Source of the DNA: Polaromonas sp.
GTDB taxonomy: Bacteria; Pseudomonadota; Gammaproteobacteria; Burkholderiales; Burkholderiaceae_C
DNA: 46,901 nt
Direction: 5' to 3'
Assembly: GCA_021737975.1 (NCBI GenBank)
Contig: JAIPCZ010000020.1
Span: forward strand, 1-46,901
Positions 16,438 through 25,727 of this stretch are shown piece after piece. A program made the position numbers and the translations under genes. Position 1 is the stretch's first letter; the number at the start of each line of letters is the position of its first letter. Below the pieces are notes generated by a model. That model did no database searches. It was not told where the DNA came from and saw only the letters and a program-made list of their open reading frames with translations.

Positions 16438-19344
16438 TCAGCCACACTGCCCCACATAACCACAGGCGGTGCAGAAGTCGCAGCCGTCCTTGTGGATCAC
16501 GGTGGGGTTGCCGCACTCGGGGCAGGTTTTGCCGGCCATGGTCTTGCTGGCTTCGCGCGCCTCTGGCGTGTCGAGCACACCCATGTCGCGCAGCGGATAA
16601 CCCTCCTCATTCAGAATGCCCAGCATCGCATAGCGGTGGATGATCAAACGCGCAATGTAGGCCACGGTCGACGGCCAGGTCTGCTGGCGTTTTTCACCGT
16701 TGGGCAGACCCGGCACAAAGGCCATGAAGTGGCCTAGGGGTTCGGCGTAATTGAGCAGTTTGCGCAGTTTCATGCCGATCCAGGCCGGGTCGATCACGCG
16801 CATGTCGAGCGACAGCAGGCGCGCCAGGCCGTCCATGGCCCGGGGGTAGTTGCCGCTGAAACCCACCGCGCAGGGCCGTGTCACCATGTTGCCATCGGGC
16901 CCGGCCAGGTTGACCTCCTTGAGCGTGACGGTAAAGTCTTCACTGGTGGCCGGGTTGTTGACGTCCACAGCCCAGGCCAGCGTGCCCGATGGCCCGGTGA
17001 TGGGTTCGTTGCGGCTGAACATGGCATCGATCACCGGGGTGTACACAGGTTTGTTGTCAGCTGGTTTTTTGCTGGACTGTGCGGCGATCTGTTCACAGCG
17101 CCAGCGAATAACCGCGGCTGTGGCAGCCACCACGCCGGGAAACAGGCGTTTTTCACCATGGGGCGGGAAGGGCATCTCGAAGGCATGCTCCTCGCTGACC
17201 GTGGCCAGGGCGTCAAGCTTGAGTTGCAGCCAGGCAGGGTCGTTGGCGCGCAGGTCCATCGACAGGGTTTTGGCCAGGGCGCCCAGGCCGCGCGGCTGCT
17301 CGGCGCCATTGACCCACACTTCAAAAGGCTGCGGTGCGCCACCCTCGACCAGCGAGAGCTCGCCGATGAACAAGGCAAAGTCGCCAAACGGGTGGTGCAC
17401 CATGAAGGTCCAGGCCGGGTTGCCGCCCGGCAGGTCCGGCCGGCCGGGCCAGCGCAGGCTTGAGAGCACGGGCGCGGGCAGGCGGTCCAGCAACAGGCGC
17501 TGGTTGGCGCCGTCGATTTGCAGGGGTTTGGCGCCGCTGGTGGCAGGGGCTGACGGCGTCACACTCAGCACCGAGCCGAGCACTGAATTGGGCCGGTAGG
17601 TGGCCAGGCCCTTCAGGCCCGACTGCCAGGCCTGGGTGTACAGGCCCTGAAAGTCGGCATAGGGGTAGTCGGCGGGCACATTGACGGTTTTGGAAATGGC
17701 TGTGTCAATGAAGGGCGCGACAGCCGCGACCATTTCTTCGTGGGCCTGGGCGCTCATTTCCAGCGCCGTGACAAAGGCGTCGGTCAGGGGCGCTTCGGCG
17801 CCGAACAAATGCCGGTAAAGGCGCCAGGCGTGGTCTTCCACCGCGTATTCCTTGAAACCGCCGTCGGGCATGCGCTTCTTGCGGTTGTAGGTCCAGCTGA
17901 AGGCGGGCTCGATGCCGTTGCTGGCATTGTCGGCAAAGGCCAGGCTGATGGTGCCAGTGGGGGCAATCGACAGCAGGTGCGAATTGCGCAGACCGTGCTT
18001 GTGAATGCGCTTTTTCAGATCGGCGGGCAGGCGTGAGGCAAAGTTCTGGCCACTGAGATAGAGGTCGGCATTGAACAGCGGGAACGCACCGCGCTCCTGC
18101 GCCAGGTCGTTGGAAGCCTGGTAGGCGGTGTCACGCATGAGCTCGGAAATATGCCGCGCCATGTCGCGCGCGGCCTGGGTGTCGTAGCGCAGGTTGAGCA
18201 TGATGAGCGCATCGCCCAGGCCGGTAAAGCCCAGTCCGACACGACGCTTGGAGGCCGCTTCCTGTTGCTGTTGCGGCAGTGGCCAGACAGTGGCGTCGAG
18301 CACGTTGTCAAGCATGCGCACCGCCACTTTGGTGACTTCAGCGAAGGCTTTGCGGTCAAAGCTGGCCGATTCAGTGAACGGCTCGCTGATAAAACGGGTC
18401 AGGTCGATCGATCCCAGGCAGCAGCAGCCGTAAGGTGGCAGCGGTTGCTCCGCGCAAGGATTGGTGCTGGCGATGGTTTCGCAATACGACAGGTTGTTGT
18501 CGCGGTTCATCTGGTCCAGAAACAACACGCCGGGTTCGGCGTGGTCGTAGGTGGAGCGCATGATCTGGTCCCACAGGGCGCGGGCCTTGAGCTTGCGATA
18601 GACCCACACGCCCTTGTCCTGATCGTGGTAGGCGCCGGCGTTCTTTTGGGCCATGCCGGGCTCGGCCTTGTGCAACAGGCAGAAGTCGCCATCGGCTTGC
18701 ACAGCGTCCATGAATTCATCGGACACGCCCACCGAGATATTGAAGTTTTTCAGGTCGCCCTGGTCCTTGGCGTGGATGAATTCCTCGATGTCCGGGTGGT
18801 CGCAGCGCAGCACGCCCATCTGGGCGCCGCGGCGGGCACCGGCTGACTCGACCGTCTCACACGAACGGTCGAAGACGCGCATGTAGCTGACCGGCCCGGA
18901 AGCGCTGCTTTGGGTGCTTCCGACCCAGGCGCCGCGTGGACGGATGCGGGAAAAGTCGTAACCCACACCGCCGCCACGGCGCATGGTTTCGGCGGCTTCG
19001 GTCAGCGCGGTGTAGATGCCAGGATGGCCGTCCTCGACGTGGGCAATCGAGTCGCCCACCGGTTGCACAAAACAATTGATGAGGGTGGCCGCCAGGTCGG
19101 TGCCGGCCGCCGACTGGATGCGCCCGGCCGGCAAAAAACCGGCTTCGAGCGTGTCAAGAAAGCGGGCCTCCCACTGGGCTTGCTGTTCTGGCGCCTCGAC
19201 CTTGGCGAGTGCGCGCGCCACGCGCCGGTTGACGTCGGTAATGCTCTTTTCAGTGCCTTTGCTGTATTTTTCGATCAGCACTTCGATGCTGATGGGCTGG
19301 GTCTGCAAGGCGGTCAAGTTGGGGGCAGTGGTGTGCTGTGTCAT
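16438..19344 (-). CDS. nrdJ: Adenosylcobalamin-dependent (class II) ribonucleoside-diphosphate reductase
   Basis: The protein is 968 residues from the ATG at 19344, preceded by AGGAAAG; an upstream in-frame start at 19413 lies inside the control region and is rejected. The ten-stranded barrel motifs include C91 as first redox cysteine, N295-P-C297-A-E299 with the thiyl-radical cysteine, and the glycine-rich [11 protein letters not shown] near 122. Two TSCPD-type repeats follow in the carboxyl half, then a terminal zinc finger with CPEC, CTAC and CGQC-like cysteines that re-reduces the active site. The class II enzyme makes deoxyribonucleotides with or without oxygen and needs vitamin B12. No B12 riboswitch is visible; NrdR and FNR-like sites are present instead. 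Confidence 0.95.
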   Translation of the reverse strand: MTQHTTAPNLTALQTQPISIEVLIEKYSKGTEKSITDVNRRVARALAKVEAPEQQAQWEARFLDTLEAGFLPAGRIQSAAGTDLAATLINCFVQPVGDSIAHVEDGHPGIYTALTEAAETMRRGGGVGYDFSRIRPRGAWVGSTQSSASGPVSYMRVFDRSCETVESAGARRGAQMGVLRCDHPDIEEFIHAKDQGDLKNFNISVGVSDEFMDAVQADGDFCLLHKAEPGMAQKNAGAYHDQDKGVWVYRKLKARALWDQIMRSTYDHAEPGVLFLDQMNRDNNLSYCETIASTNPCAEQPLPPYGCCCLGSIDLTRFISEPFTESASFDRKAFAEVTKVAVRMLDNVLDATVWPLPQQQQEAASKRRVGLGFTGLGDALIMLNLRYDTQAARDMARHISELMRDTAYQASNDLAQERGAFPLFNADLYLSGQNFASRLPADLKKRIHKHGLRNSHLLSIAPTGTISLAFADNASNGIEPAFSWTYNRKKRMPDGGFKEYAVEDHAWRLYRHLFGAEAPLTDAFVTALEMSAQAHEEMVAAVAPFIDTAISKTVNVPADYPYADFQGLYTQAWQSGLKGLATYRPNSVLGSVLSVTPSAPATSGAKPLQIDGANQRLLLDRLPAPVLSSLRWPGRPDLPGGNPAWTFMVHHPFGDFALFIGELSLVEGGAPQPFEVWVNGAEQPRGLGALAKTLSMDLRANDPAWLQLKLDALATVSEEHAFEMPFPPHGEKRLFPGVVAATAAVIRWRCEQIAAQSSKKPADNKPVYTPVIDAMFSRNEPITGPSGTLAWAVDVNNPATSEDFTVTLKEVNLAGPDGNMVTRPCAVGFSGNYPRAMDGLARLLSLDMRVIDPAWIGMKLRKLLNYAEPLGHFMAFVPGLPNGEKRQQTWPSTVAYIARLIIHRYAMLGILNEEGYPLRDMGVLDTPEAREASKTMAGKTCPECGNPTVIHKDGCDFCTACGYVGQCG

Positions 19345-19399
19345 GGTTTCTTTCCTGAAAAACGAGTCGCCATGGTAGTCGGCCGATGTCGCAGTTTCG

Positions 19400-19413
19400 T
19401 TGATCCAGAACAA
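19400..19413 (-). promoter_or_regulatory. FNR-like box before nrdJ
   Basis: TTGAT-CCAG-AACAA matches nine of ten positions of the FNR/DNR consensus. It is 56-69 bases upstream of the nrdJ ATG. A class II start would fall near 19365, with TACCAT as a passable -10. This suggests direct anaerobic activation of the oxygen-independent reductase. Confidence 0.6.
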
Positions 19414-19441
19414 AAATGGCGGCCTAAATGAAAATAAATAA

Positions 19442-19488
19442 ACGCTATACCTAGTGTTTTTACCTATTACTTTACCTAGATGTAGTGT
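19442..19488 (-). promoter_or_regulatory. Pair of NrdR boxes before nrdJ
   Basis: Box 1, ACGCTATACCTAGTGT (19442-19457), matches 13 of 16 positions of the NrdR consensus ACACTATATATAGTGT. Box 2, TACCTAGATGTAGTGT (19473-19488), matches 11. Their starts are 31 bases apart, three helical turns, the normal spacing for NrdR. NrdR represses ribonucleotide reductase genes when dATP is high. The boxes lie 98-144 bases before the nrdJ ATG, so a promoter here would give a leader of about 100 bases. From 19489 to 19713 no gene or motif is seen. Confidence 0.82.
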
Positions 19489-19713
19489 ATTTGGAGGCTG
19501 GCTCGGGTGTCAAGAAGATGGCTCCAAAGAATCATAGACAGCCCTCGGCGCAAGCTTGGGCCTTGCACAAAAGCATGGGGTTCCTTGTGGGAGCAGTACC
19601 CTCGCGGCGATGGCGTCTCGTCCATGCGAGGCGTCGCGCGCGTGGGTGGTCAAACCGCCGTGGTCATCCCGCGCAGCCGTTGCGGCAGGCAGGTCTGTCC
19701 GCTCAAAATGGCG

Positions 19714-20013
19714 TCAGGACACCCACTTGGTGGTGTCATCGGCGACAAATTGGTTGACGTCGCCAAGCATGAACTCACGCAGTCCCTGGATGTCCATCAG
19801 GACATCGAATGGAAAACCATGGCGATCACCGCGACCATCCTCGATGAGGGAGGCAAAACAGGCGCGGAGTTGGGTTTGGTTATCCTTGAGATTAAAGATC
19901 GTTTGCGCAATGCGAGGGTACTGATCTGCCAGCGCTTGCGGGTATTTCAGGCCTGCAAGTGTGTGAAAGTAGTCTTCTGCAGCGGCATTCAATTGAACGG
20001 TGTCGTCGGACAT
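19714..20013 (-). CDS. Conserved small protein of unknown function
   Basis: The protein has 99 residues, acidic and soluble, without signal peptide or membrane span. The middle resembles small hypothetical proteins of Burkholderiales with the pattern YPRIAQTI, then DGRGDRHGFPFDVL; this is a memory of the family's look, not a search. The ATG has a strong GAGGAG site eight bases upstream. It is 79 bases downstream of the Crp/Fnr regulator gene on the same strand, so it could be the last gene of the nar transcript or have its own promoter. No function can be offered. Confidence 0.7.
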   Translation of the reverse strand: MSDDTVQLNAAAEDYFHTLAGLKYPQALADQYPRIAQTIFNLKDNQTQLRACFASLIEDGRGDRHGFPFDVLMDIQGLREFMLGDVNQFVADDTTKWVS

Positions 20014-20092
20014 GGCAAGCTCCTCATGTTGATTCCATCACGGCCAGCGCACAGTGTAGTGGCAGTTCAGCACGCAGTTGGCGATCACACCC

Positions 20093-20797
20093 TTATTGCG
20101 TTCCGTAGCCCAGCAGTTTTTCCACATTCAGAATCCGGATCTCGCGGCGGTCAATGGTAATGAGTTGTTGGGCTTCGAGCTCATGCAAGACCCGCGAAAA
20201 ATACTCGGGCGTGAGCGACAGGCGCGAGGCGATGGTGGCCTTGCTGGCGGGCAGCGACACCGTCAAGGTGTTTTGGCCTGGCGAAGCGTCCAGTTCGACG
20301 CCTCTCAACAGGTAGCCGATCAGGCGCTGCATGCCGCTTTGCAAGGCATAGGCCTCGACGTCCTGGACCAGGCCATGCAGTCGTCGCGAGACGCCTGCCA
20401 GCATGTGCAGGGCGAAGTGCGGGTCCTGCTCGATTTCACTGACCACGCCGCGTTTGCTGACGTTGAGCAGCACCGTGTCAGTGAGCGCCTGTGCACTCAG
20501 GATGTAGGGTTTGTTCAGAAACACCAGCGCTTCGGCAAAACTTTGCCCGGGGCTGATGATTTCAATCACCTTTTCCTGGCCGCCAGGCGAAACCACAAAC
20601 AGCTTGACCTGTCCGCTGACGACGATGTGAAAGGCATCGCAGGCCTCGCCCACACGAAAAATCATCTCGCCCTTGGCGTAACTGCTGAGCTGGCAGTTCC
20701 TCGCGATGCGCGAGAGTTCATCCGGGGACAAGCCACTGAACAGCGGCGAGCCTGCCAGAAAGCGCGGCTTGTCAAAGAACTGCTGGTCCAAGCCCAT
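20093..20797 (-). CDS. Crp/Fnr-family transcription regulator, DNR-like
   Basis: The 234-residue protein has a cyclic-nucleotide-type sensor fold (residues 18-130), a long dimer helix and a Crp helix-turn-helix (about 182-215, ATIASRLSLTPEYFSRVLHELE). The recognition helix has E and SR as in FNR/DNR proteins that read TTGAT-type half-sites. The amino end lacks the cysteine cluster of FNR, so it does not sense oxygen through [4Fe-4S]. This favours the DNR/NnrR group, which senses NO through haem. It is encoded in the nar operon two bases after the 136-residue protein. Candidate targets are the FNR-type boxes near porG, nrdJ and uspA. The assignment to DNR rather than another branch is by context. 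Confidence 0.82.
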   Translation of the reverse strand: MGLDQQFFDKPRFLAGSPLFSGLSPDELSRIARNCQLSSYAKGEMIFRVGEACDAFHIVVSGQVKLFVVSPGGQEKVIEIISPGQSFAEALVFLNKPYILSAQALTDTVLLNVSKRGVVSEIEQDPHFALHMLAGVSRRLHGLVQDVEAYALQSGMQRLIGYLLRGVELDASPGQNTLTVSLPASKATIASRLSLTPEYFSRVLHELEAQQLITIDRREIRILNVEKLLGYGTQ

Positions 20798-20799
20798 GG

Positions 20800-21210
20800 C
20801 TATTCCAGCATGATGGCGCTGCCCGAGGTGTCGAAGGCGATCATGTTGTCAAGTGCGCCCAGCTTGACCGACTCCACCATGCGCTCCAGCGTTTGCTCGA
20901 TGTCACTGCTGCTGGGCGGCATGTCACTGGTGCCCGACAGGGACGCGACAAACACCACATCCCATCGGCTTTGAAACTGGCCGGACTCCTGCTGGAGCGC
21001 CGCAAAGCTCTGGATGTCGTCGGGCGACTTGTCGGCAAACATGGCCGGCACCAGGGCACCACCGTGACCGGCTTCAAAATCCTGGCGTTGTTGCGGTGTG
21101 CAGTCGTCGGGCAACTCGGCGCTGGTGAACACCATCAGCAGGCGTTGCGGTTGTGCCTGCTGGCGAGCGGCCTGCAGCAAGTCGTCAAAATTGGCGATGT
21201 TGATGGTCAT
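20800..21210 (-). CDS. Unknown protein of the nar operon
   Basis: The 136-residue cytoplasmic protein has a start rich in Ala/Gln (IANFDDLLQAARQQ), a hydrophobic strand LLMVFTSAEL and a second strand WDVVFVASLSG, alternating as in a small alpha/beta domain. The carboxyl part contains a helix and ends FDTSGSAIMLE. My recollection is that related proteins sit beside nar genes in Comamonadaceae and are sometimes labelled ribonucleotide reductase subunit alpha; no reductase motif is present and that name has no support here. Its start overlaps the carbonic anhydrase stop by four bases, and its stop is two bases before the regulator gene, so it is firmly in the operon. Confidence 0.75.
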   Translation of the reverse strand: MTINIANFDDLLQAARQQAQPQRLLMVFTSAELPDDCTPQQRQDFEAGHGGALVPAMFADKSPDDIQSFAALQQESGQFQSRWDVVFVASLSGTSDMPPSSSDIEQTLERMVESVKLGALDNMIAFDTSGSAIMLE

Positions 21211-21923
21211 GGTACGGGTTGAGTGTTGTAGGCGGAGTCTATCTCGTTGAACATGGGTTCTGACAAATGCTCCACGTAGGGGCCATGACCACTGTGCGAG
21301 GCCACGGAGGCGGGTATGAATTGACCGCTATGGACATCAAAGACATGGATTTCGCCCTCTTCAATGACATAGTGCCAGCCATGCAGCGTCATCAGGCCAG
21401 CTTCCACCTGGGCGCGCACCATGGGGTAGCCCATGAGCCGCTCCAGTTGCAGCACCACGGCGCGTTGCTCGGTACGACGCAAGGCTTCTTCCGTGACCTG
21501 CACCGGCAGCATGGCCTCACGGCCCAGCTCCAGCCAGGCGATCAGGTTCTTGGCCTGTGGATTCACCTCTTCGTAAAGGGCCCGGATGCCGCCGCAATGG
21601 CTGTGACCACAAACAATGATGCGCGACACCTTGAGGTTGAGCACGGCAAATTCAATGGCAGCTGAGGTGCCATGAAAACCGGCTGAGCCGTCGTAGGGCG
21701 GCACAAAGGCGCCCACATTGCGCACCAAAAACAACTCGCCCGGGCCCATGCCGGTGAGCATGTAGGGCACCAAGCGCGAGTCCGAACAACCGATGAAAAG
21801 AATGGTGGGATGTTGCCCCTCTGCAATCAGGGTTTGGAACTGCTCCTGCACACCCGGGAAGGTGTGGTCGTGAAAGCGCCGGATACGCGCAAGTAATTCA
21901 TCAGGCACTGCAGCAGAGGGCAT
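21207..21923 (-). CDS. can: Beta-class carbonic anhydrase
   Basis: The 238-residue protein has the zinc ligands of the beta class: C46 and D48 in GCSDSR, H107 and C110 in GHSHCGG. It interconverts CO2 and bicarbonate in the cytoplasm; no signal peptide is present. It is unusual to find it inside the nitrate reductase operon, 11 bases after the parvulin gene and overlapping the next gene by four bases. Possible reasons are bicarbonate supply during anaerobic growth or pH buffering against proton consumption by nitrate respiration. Both are guesses. The gene symbol follows the general bacterial name for this family. Confidence 0.93.
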   Translation of the reverse strand: MPSAAVPDELLARIRRFHDHTFPGVQEQFQTLIAEGQHPTILFIGCSDSRLVPYMLTGMGPGELFLVRNVGAFVPPYDGSAGFHGTSAAIEFAVLNLKVSRIIVCGHSHCGGIRALYEEVNPQAKNLIAWLELGREAMLPVQVTEEALRRTEQRAVVLQLERLMGYPMVRAQVEAGLMTLHGWHYVIEEGEIHVFDVHSGQFIPASVASHSGHGPYVEHLSEPMFNEIDSAYNTQPVP

Positions 21924-21934
21924 TTTCGGGAGCC

Positions 21935-22729
21935 CTATTGCACCAGCGGTGTGTCAGCGGCTTCCAGGTCCACACCGTAAACGCTTGCTTCGCCCGCCAG
22001 CAGGCTCAGGTACTGGCGCAATGCCGTCACAAAAGTCTGCTGTTTCAGCGTCATGCGCACGGCGCCGTGGACCGAGTCAAAGGCTTGGGCCACGCCGGCC
22101 TCACGCCCCATGACCTCCACCACATGCAAACCGAAACGGCTGTGCACCAGGCGCGGTAGCACGCCCACTTCGACGTGGCCAAACAGTTCCTTGGCAAACT
22201 CGGGCGCGCAGTCGCTGCTGGTCAACCAGCCCAATTGGCCGCCCTCGGCGCCGCTTGGGCAGTTGGACAAGGTCTTGGCAGCCTTGGCAAACGCGTCGTC
22301 GGTGTTGTTGCTGTCAAAGCAGCGCACATTGAGCAGCGTGCCTTCGGCCTGCTTGCGCAGGGCGTTCAGGTCTACGCCGGGTGTCACTGCGAACAGGATG
22401 TGACGCACATGGACGCGTTCACCTGTGGTGTAGTGGCTGGCCTGGTTGGCCGCATGGTGGCGACGGCAGGCTTCCTCGGACGGCCCCGGGACCTGCAGTT
22501 CCTGGTCCAGCAAGGTTTCGATGGCGATGGATGCCGCCTCACTGGCAACACCGTCGGTGCTGGCAATGTCACTAGCGTCCAGCAGGCCCTTTTGAATGGC
22601 GGCCTGACGCAGCAATTCGGCGTAAGCGCGCTGGCGCAACTCGTCGGCCGTCAAGGCATCGTCGGCGATGTGCAGCGCCACACCGTTGATGCTGGCCACC
22701 GGGGTTTCGGTCGGGTGAGTGGTTTGCAT
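21935..22729 (-). CDS. Parvulin-type peptidyl-prolyl isomerase of the nar operon
   Basis: The protein is 264 residues from the ATG at 22729, which follows AGGTGA and starts ten bases after the narI stop; an earlier in-frame start would overlap narI. The amino half is helical (SurA/NifM-like). The carboxyl half is a PpiC domain beginning HVRHILFAV, with GGQLGWL and RFGLHVVEVMGRE. No signal peptide is visible, so it acts in the cytoplasm. Such proteins follow narI in many betaproteobacteria and probably help nitrate reductase folding or cofactor insertion beside NarJ, as NifM does for nitrogenase iron protein. The role is inferred from context. Confidence 0.85.
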   Translation of the reverse strand: MQTTHPTETPVASINGVALHIADDALTADELRQRAYAELLRQAAIQKGLLDASDIASTDGVASEAASIAIETLLDQELQVPGPSEEACRRHHAANQASHYTTGERVHVRHILFAVTPGVDLNALRKQAEGTLLNVRCFDSNNTDDAFAKAAKTLSNCPSGAEGGQLGWLTSSDCAPEFAKELFGHVEVGVLPRLVHSRFGLHVVEVMGREAGVAQAFDSVHGAVRMTLKQQTFVTALRQYLSLLAGEASVYGVDLEAADTPLVQ

Positions 22730-22739
22730 GCTTGTCACC

Positions 22740-23474
22740 TCAAACACCCGCGCCGGGGCGGCGTGGCTGGTTTTGTCCGGCAGGCACATTCAGGCGCCGG
22801 GCCCGAACCACCTGGTAGGGGCGCATCAGGTAGGTCACCGAGGCAAAGCCACTCCAGACGTGCACCAGGCGGGTGAACGGGAAGATGAAGAAAATGCTCA
22901 TTCCCAGGAACATGTGCGCCTTGAAGATGAAGCCCGCATCCGCCAGCAGATCAACGGCTCCTGGCTGGAAGGTCACGATGGCTTGCGCCCACCCGGCGAG
23001 CTTCATCATCATGCTGCCGTCAAGGTGTTGACCTGACAGCGGCACGGTGGCCAGACCCAGCGCCAGTTGCAGCCACAGCAGCACCAGCAGCACGATGTCA
23101 CTGGTTTTGGAGTTGATGCGGATGCGTGGCTCGGTCAGGCGGCGGTGCAGCAAAATGGTGACCCCGATGAAGCCCAGCAAGCCGGCAATCCCGCCGCTGA
23201 TCATGGCCATGAGTTGTTTGTCACCGGCACTGACGAAGTGCTCGTAGACAAAGTGCGGTGTCAGCATGCCAAAGGTGTGGCCAAAGAACAGGAACAACAC
23301 ACCAATGTGGAACAGGTTGCTGCCCCAGCGTAATTGCCCCATTTTCAGCATCTGCGACGAGTCGCTCTTCCAGGTGTACTGGTCGCGGTCGAAGCGGATC
23401 AGGCTGCCGAGCAGGAAGACGGCGAAGGCGACGTAGGGGTAGATGCCAAACAGAAGATAGTCAAGAGTGTTCAT
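22740..23474 (-). CDS. narI: Respiratory nitrate reductase, gamma subunit (cytochrome b)
   Basis: The 244-residue protein has five membrane spans. The four haem-ligand histidines fall at H56, H66, H187 and H205, the same positions as in E. coli NarI. It anchors NarGH to the cytoplasmic side of the membrane, takes electrons from quinol at the periplasmic side and so generates proton-motive force. Its start overlaps the narJ stop by four bases. The carboxyl tail after the last span is basic and cytoplasmic. The parvulin gene starts ten bases later. Confidence 0.96.
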   Translation of the reverse strand: MNTLDYLLFGIYPYVAFAVFLLGSLIRFDRDQYTWKSDSSQMLKMGQLRWGSNLFHIGVLFLFFGHTFGMLTPHFVYEHFVSAGDKQLMAMISGGIAGLLGFIGVTILLHRRLTEPRIRINSKTSDIVLLVLLWLQLALGLATVPLSGQHLDGSMMMKLAGWAQAIVTFQPGAVDLLADAGFIFKAHMFLGMSIFFIFPFTRLVHVWSGFASVTYLMRPYQVVRARRLNVPAGQNQPRRPGAGV

Positions 23475-24190
23475 TGTGGGACTCCAGCAGTTGCGGTCGC
23501 GCGTTGACGGGGTTTTGCCGCATCGGTTTTAACAAAATGAATGGGTTGGGCCTGGTCCGGCCGGGTCTGCCCCTTGACGGAGCAACCATCAAACACCACC
23601 GGTTCCTCCCAACTGGTGTCGAGTGGCTCGTCGGCCACGATCTTCACGGGGTGCGCCTTTTCGCCACTGAGTTCCAGCAAGGCACCCAGCACACTGGCGT
23701 AGGGGCTGTTGCGCTGTTGCAGGGCGTTGAAAATGGCATTAAAAATGTGCGCCATCTCGCCCAGGAAGGCGCGCGCCTCCTTGGGGGGTTGGGTCGAGAC
23801 AAATTCAAGCACCACCGGCAGGTAGTCCGGCATTTCATCGGGGCCGAGGAACAGGCCGGCCTTCTCGTAGGTTTGCGCCAGGTCGATCATGGCCGGGCCA
23901 CGGTCGCGCGAATCACCGTGCACGTGTTCGAACAGGTGCAGTGAGGTGGCGCGGCCGCGGTCAAAGACCTCGACGTACTCGGCCTCGTTCTCAAGCGCGT
24001 TGCCGCGCGCCAGGCTGCTGATGAGCATGTTGAGCTCGTCGAGTCGCGCCGGGGCGATGGCATTCTCGGACAACAGCGCCTGGCGCATGTCGTCGAGGTC
24101 GCCGCGCAGCTGCACGTCGGGGTAGGACAGCAGCCGCGCCAGAACGCGCAGGCTCAGGGAAGCAGGTGTTGGAGTGGAAAACATACTCAT
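23471..24190 (-). CDS. narJ: Nitrate reductase molybdenum cofactor assembly chaperone
   Basis: The 239-residue TorD/NarJ-type helical chaperone has the usual segments LARLLSYPD near residue 16 and LHLFEHVHGDSRDRG near 82. It binds the amino end of NarG, allows insertion of the cofactor and of the FS0 cluster, and delays membrane attachment until NarGH is complete. It is a cytoplasmic protein and not part of the final enzyme. It is two bases after narH and overlaps narI by four. The tail after about residue 190 is proline- and lysine-rich and probably disordered. Confidence 0.95.
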   Translation of the reverse strand: MSMFSTPTPASLSLRVLARLLSYPDVQLRGDLDDMRQALLSENAIAPARLDELNMLISSLARGNALENEAEYVEVFDRGRATSLHLFEHVHGDSRDRGPAMIDLAQTYEKAGLFLGPDEMPDYLPVVLEFVSTQPPKEARAFLGEMAHIFNAIFNALQQRNSPYASVLGALLELSGEKAHPVKIVADEPLDTSWEEPVVFDGCSVKGQTRPDQAQPIHFVKTDAAKPRQRATATAGVPQ

Positions 24191-24192
24191 GA

Positions 24193-25716
24193 TCAGACCT
24201 CCGCCTGAATCGGAATGGTGCGACGCTTGCTGCCACCAAACAGGCTGGCTTCGCTGGCGCCGTCCGAGCAGCCGTTGCCGAACGAGAAACCGCAGCCGCC
24301 ACGCACGTCAAAGGTGTTCTCCGCGTATTCGCGGTGCGTGCTGGGGATAACAAAGCGGTCCTCGTAGTTGGCAATGGCCATCACCTGGTACATCTCCTCG
24401 ACTTCCAGGGTCGTCATCTGCACTTGCTCCAGCGCTGCCATGTTGGGTTTGCCGTCGACGTGTTTGCCACGCTGGTAGGCGCGCATCGCGAGCATACGCT
24501 CCAGCGCCCGCTCCACCGGGAAGGTGTCGCCGGCCGTCAGCAGATTGGCCAGGTACTTGACTGGAATGCGCAGTTGCTTGACATCGGGGATTTCACCGTT
24601 GATGCCGATGTTGCCCGCGTTGGCCGCCGCGCTGATGGGGGACAGCGGTGGCACATACCAGACCATCGGCAGCGTGCGGTACTCGGGGTGCAAGGGCAGG
24701 GCGACTTTCCATTCCACCGCCATCTTGTAGACCGGGCTCTTACGGGCGGCCTCCATCCATTTGTCGGGAATGCCGTCGATGCGCGCCTGTTCGATCACCT
24801 TCGGGTCATTCGGGTCCAGGAAGATATCGAGCTGCGCCTGGTACAGGTCGCGGTCATGTTCCACGCTCGCGGCCTCCTGGATGCGGTCGGCATCGTACAG
24901 CAGCACGCCGAGGTAACGGATGCGCCCGACACAGGTCTCGGAACACACCGTGGGCTGGCCGGCTTCGATGCGCGGGTAACAAAAGATGCATTTCTCGGCC
25001 TTGCCGGACTTCCAGTTGTAGTAAATCTTTTTGTAGGGGCAACCGCTGATACACATGCGCCAGCCGCGGCATTTGTCCTGGTCGATCAGCACAATGCCGT
25101 CCTCCTCGCGCTTGTAAATCGAGCCCGACGGGCAGGACGCCACACAGGCCGGGTTCAGGCAGTGCTCGCACAGGCGCGGCAGGTACATCATGAAGGTGTT
25201 TTCGAACTGACCGTAGATGTCCTTCTGGATGTCGTCGAAATTCTTGTCCTTGCTGCGTTTGGAGAACTCACCGCCCAGGATTTCTTCCCAGTTCGGACCC
25301 CAGACGATCTTCTCCATGCGTTTGCCGGTGATCAGGCTGCGCGGGCGGGCGGTGGGCGCGGCCTTGGACTCGGGCGCCGACTGCAAGTGTGCATAGTCGA
25401 AGGTGAAGGGCTCGTAGTAGTCGTCAATTTGCGGCAGGTTCGGGTTGGCGAAGATGCGCATGAGCAGCTTCCATTTGGCGCCCTGGCGCGGCTCAATGGC
25501 GCCATTGCTCTTGCGGATCCAGCCGCCGTTCCACTTGTCCTGGTTTTCCCATTCTTTCGGGTAGCCGATGCCGGGCTTGGTCTCGACATTGTTGAACCAG
25601 GCGTATTCCATGCCGGGACGGCTGGTCCAGACGTTTTTGCAGGTGACCGAGCAAGTGTGGCAACCAATACATTTGTCCAGGTTGAGCACCATGCCGATTT
25701 GTGCGCGAATTTTCAT
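24193..25716 (-). CDS. narH: Respiratory nitrate reductase, beta subunit (iron-sulfur)
   Basis: The 507-residue electron-transfer subunit begins with the cluster motif C16, C19, C22, C26. Further motifs are CEHCLNPACVASCP near residue 184, CRGWRMCISGCP near 217 and CIFCYPRIEAGQPTVC near 244. The tryptophan in CRGW in place of a cysteine is the known mark of the [3Fe-4S] cluster, so the protein holds three [4Fe-4S] and one [3Fe-4S]. It carries electrons from NarI haem to NarG on the cytoplasmic side. The gene follows narG by 11 bases. Confidence 0.96.
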   Translation of the reverse strand: MKIRAQIGMVLNLDKCIGCHTCSVTCKNVWTSRPGMEYAWFNNVETKPGIGYPKEWENQDKWNGGWIRKSNGAIEPRQGAKWKLLMRIFANPNLPQIDDYYEPFTFDYAHLQSAPESKAAPTARPRSLITGKRMEKIVWGPNWEEILGGEFSKRSKDKNFDDIQKDIYGQFENTFMMYLPRLCEHCLNPACVASCPSGSIYKREEDGIVLIDQDKCRGWRMCISGCPYKKIYYNWKSGKAEKCIFCYPRIEAGQPTVCSETCVGRIRYLGVLLYDADRIQEAASVEHDRDLYQAQLDIFLDPNDPKVIEQARIDGIPDKWMEAARKSPVYKMAVEWKVALPLHPEYRTLPMVWYVPPLSPISAAANAGNIGINGEIPDVKQLRIPVKYLANLLTAGDTFPVERALERMLAMRAYQRGKHVDGKPNMAALEQVQMTTLEVEEMYQVMAIANYEDRFVIPSTHREYAENTFDVRGGCGFSFGNGCSDGASEASLFGGSKRRTIPIQAEV

Positions 25717-25727
25717 GTGTGTTCTCC

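Noticed and set aside
19345..19500. Cobalamin riboswitch before nrdJ
   Set aside because: The leader is too short and no B12-box-like sequence was found; NrdR boxes explain the conserved-looking part.
19485..20160. Plus-strand open frames over the nrdJ upstream region and the 99-residue gene
   Set aside because: The longer one runs antisense through the small gene that has a strong ribosome site. The unique part (19507-19713) has no recognisable protein pattern or start signal.
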